Position numbers and translations under genes: made by a program. The notes beneath the pieces were generated by a model. The model had not been told where the DNA came from. It saw nothing but the letters and a program-made list of their open reading frames with translations, and did not search any database. Shown here piece after piece: positions 63,277 through 64,000 of a stretch of 64,000 nt of DNA. Within the stretch, counting starts at the first letter, position 1; every line of letters starts with the position of its first letter. The stretch comes from Chloroflexota bacterium (GTDB lineage: Bacteria > Chloroflexota > Dehalococcoidia > DSTF01 > JACRBR01): NCBI GenBank assembly GCA_028872875.1, contig JAGWOC010000006.1:1-64000 (forward strand). The letters are read 5' to 3'.

Positions 63277-63576
63277 TTACGCCCGCCGCCGCTCCGACAG
63301 CACCACCGTCAGCCGCACGTCCTTGAGCACCGCCCGCGCCGCTTCGCCCTGGCCGATGTCGAGGCAATCGCAGTAGGCGGAGAAGATCGAGCGGTCGAGC
63401 AGCCTGAGCCCGGCCTCGTTCAGCTCGTCGAAGTGGTCCCGCCGCAGCCGCAGCAGGCGGCGCAGCCGGCTCAGGTAGCCGTCCTTGAGCTGCTCGGGGC
63501 GCGCCTTCGCGATCTCCGGGATCATCGCGCGCACGTCCTTCGCCGTCCGTGTCCTCGTCGTCTGGGCGCGCGCCAT
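63277..63576 (-). CDS. Hypothetical basic helical protein downstream of a response regulator
   Basis: 99 residues, ATG overlapping the response-regulator stop by 1 base (TGATG). Arg-rich and helical: KDVRAMIPEIAKARPEQLKD then YLSRLRRLLRLRRDHFDELN and a C-terminal LTVVLSERRRA. No known domain recognised and no membrane segment. Translational coupling to the NarL-type regulator suggests a role in the same regulatory unit. Confidence 0.55.
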   Translation of the reverse strand: MARAQTTRTRTAKDVRAMIPEIAKARPEQLKDGYLSRLRRLLRLRRDHFDELNEAGLRLLDRSIFSAYCDCLDIGQGEAARAVLKDVRLTVVLSERRRA

Positions 63577-64000
63577 CAGCCGACCGCCGTCTCTTCCACG
63601 CCCAGCTCCGGCCCGCTGTCCAGTCCGACGATGCCCTTGCGGATCGCGTAGCGGATCAGGTCCGTGCGGTTCTGCGCGTGCAGCTTCGACATGATGTGCG
63701 CCTTGTGCGCCTCCACCGTCTTCACGCTGATGAACAGCTCGCCGGCGATCTTCTGGTTCGAGTACCCCTCGGCGATCAGTTGCAGCACCTCGCGCTCGCG
63801 GCTGGTCAGCAGGTCGAAGCCGGTCTTCGACTCAGGCTTCTTCGCCTGCCACAGGTAGTCCTGCACCGCGTCGCCGTCGCTGATCGACGAGCTGAAGTAC
63901 GTGTTGCCGCGGTGCACCGACTGGATGCCGAGCAGCAGCTCCTGGACGTCCGACTTCTTGACGACGTAGCCACTGGCGCCCGCCCGCAGCGCGGCGAGGA
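63576..64000 (-). CDS. NarL/FixJ-family response regulator (N-terminus beyond window)
   Basis: At least 141 residues are visible; the receiver domain's start lies beyond base 64000. The visible end of the receiver is LAALRAGASGYVVKKSDVQE (the conserved Lys of K-x3-E type) followed by a linker. The output domain is a GerE/LuxR helix-turn-helix: LLTSREREVLQLIAEGYSNQ and KIAGELFISVKTVEAHKAHI. It would bind DNA after phosphorylation by a partner histidine kinase, not visible here. Stop overlaps the start of the 99-residue gene. Confidence 0.85.
   Translation of the reverse strand, partial: LAALRAGASGYVVKKSDVQELLLGIQSVHRGNTYFSSSISDGDAVQDYLWQAKKPESKTGFDLLTSREREVLQLIAEGYSNQKIAGELFISVKTVEAHKAHIMSKLHAQNRTDLIRYAIRKGIVGLDSGPELGVEETAVG

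Overview
The window is a GC-rich bacterial chromosome segment with dense genes, short intergenic gaps, many GTG/TTG starts and frequent 1-14 base stop/start overlaps. Several genes have a -10-like hexamer 6-7 bases before the start codon, as in leaderless transcripts. Short GTAGCG..GGAG..CTCC palindromes are scattered between genes. Together with the protein repertoire (many enoyl-CoA hydratases, CaiB-type CoA transferase, two-domain copper oxidase, Nitrospira-like Nxr proteins) this suggests a Chloroflexota member. That is inference; there is no rRNA or tRNA gene to test it.

Layout. 1-6.3 kb: truncated glutamine synthetase family gene, ECF sigma factor with its membrane partner, Lon protease and a CvpA-like protein. 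6.4-15.3 kb: Tat-exported NirK-like copper oxidase, two short-chain dehydrogenases, an acetyltransferase, two universal stress proteins, a beta-CASP nuclease, a LOG-family hydrolase and a diiron oxygenase. 15.3-23.4 kb: small secreted protein, CDP-alcohol phosphatidyltransferase, amidohydrolase, MBL hydrolase, riboflavin genes (ribBA, ribE, ribD) and a CoA transferase. 23.4-28.5 kb: surface-polysaccharide cluster (two GT4 transferases, flippase, Wzz-like protein). 28.7-29.7 kb: two broken genes, a frameshifted dockerin-like secreted protein and a remnant of a cysteine synthase.

29.8-40.6 kb is a respiratory molybdoenzyme island on the minus strand: a polytopic membrane protein, a Tat-exported NxrA-type catalytic subunit, an unknown 94-residue protein, an NxrB-type iron-sulfur subunit, a TorD-like chaperone and a heme-b gamma subunit. 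A second type II molybdoenzyme (ethylbenzene/steroid-C25 dehydrogenase-like) lies just upstream of them. With the NirK-like protein at 6.4 kb, the window encodes enzymes for nitrite/nitrate redox chemistry.

40.6-52.6 kb: a TetR regulator plus phosphodiesterase face an eleven-gene acyl-CoA catabolic operon. The two divergent promoters are near mirror images, each with an operator overlapping its -10. 52.6-64 kb: a duplicated hydratase fragment, APH-family kinase, NUDIX hydrolase, more hydratases, DEAD-box helicase, nitroreductase and a truncated NarL-type response regulator. The most unusual gene is at 55.35-58.27 kb: an exported GH3 (NagZ-like) domain lacking the usual acid/base dyad, joined through one membrane helix to a cytoplasmic winged-helix DNA-binding domain. 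It is a candidate membrane-spanning one-component sensor of cell-wall sugars.
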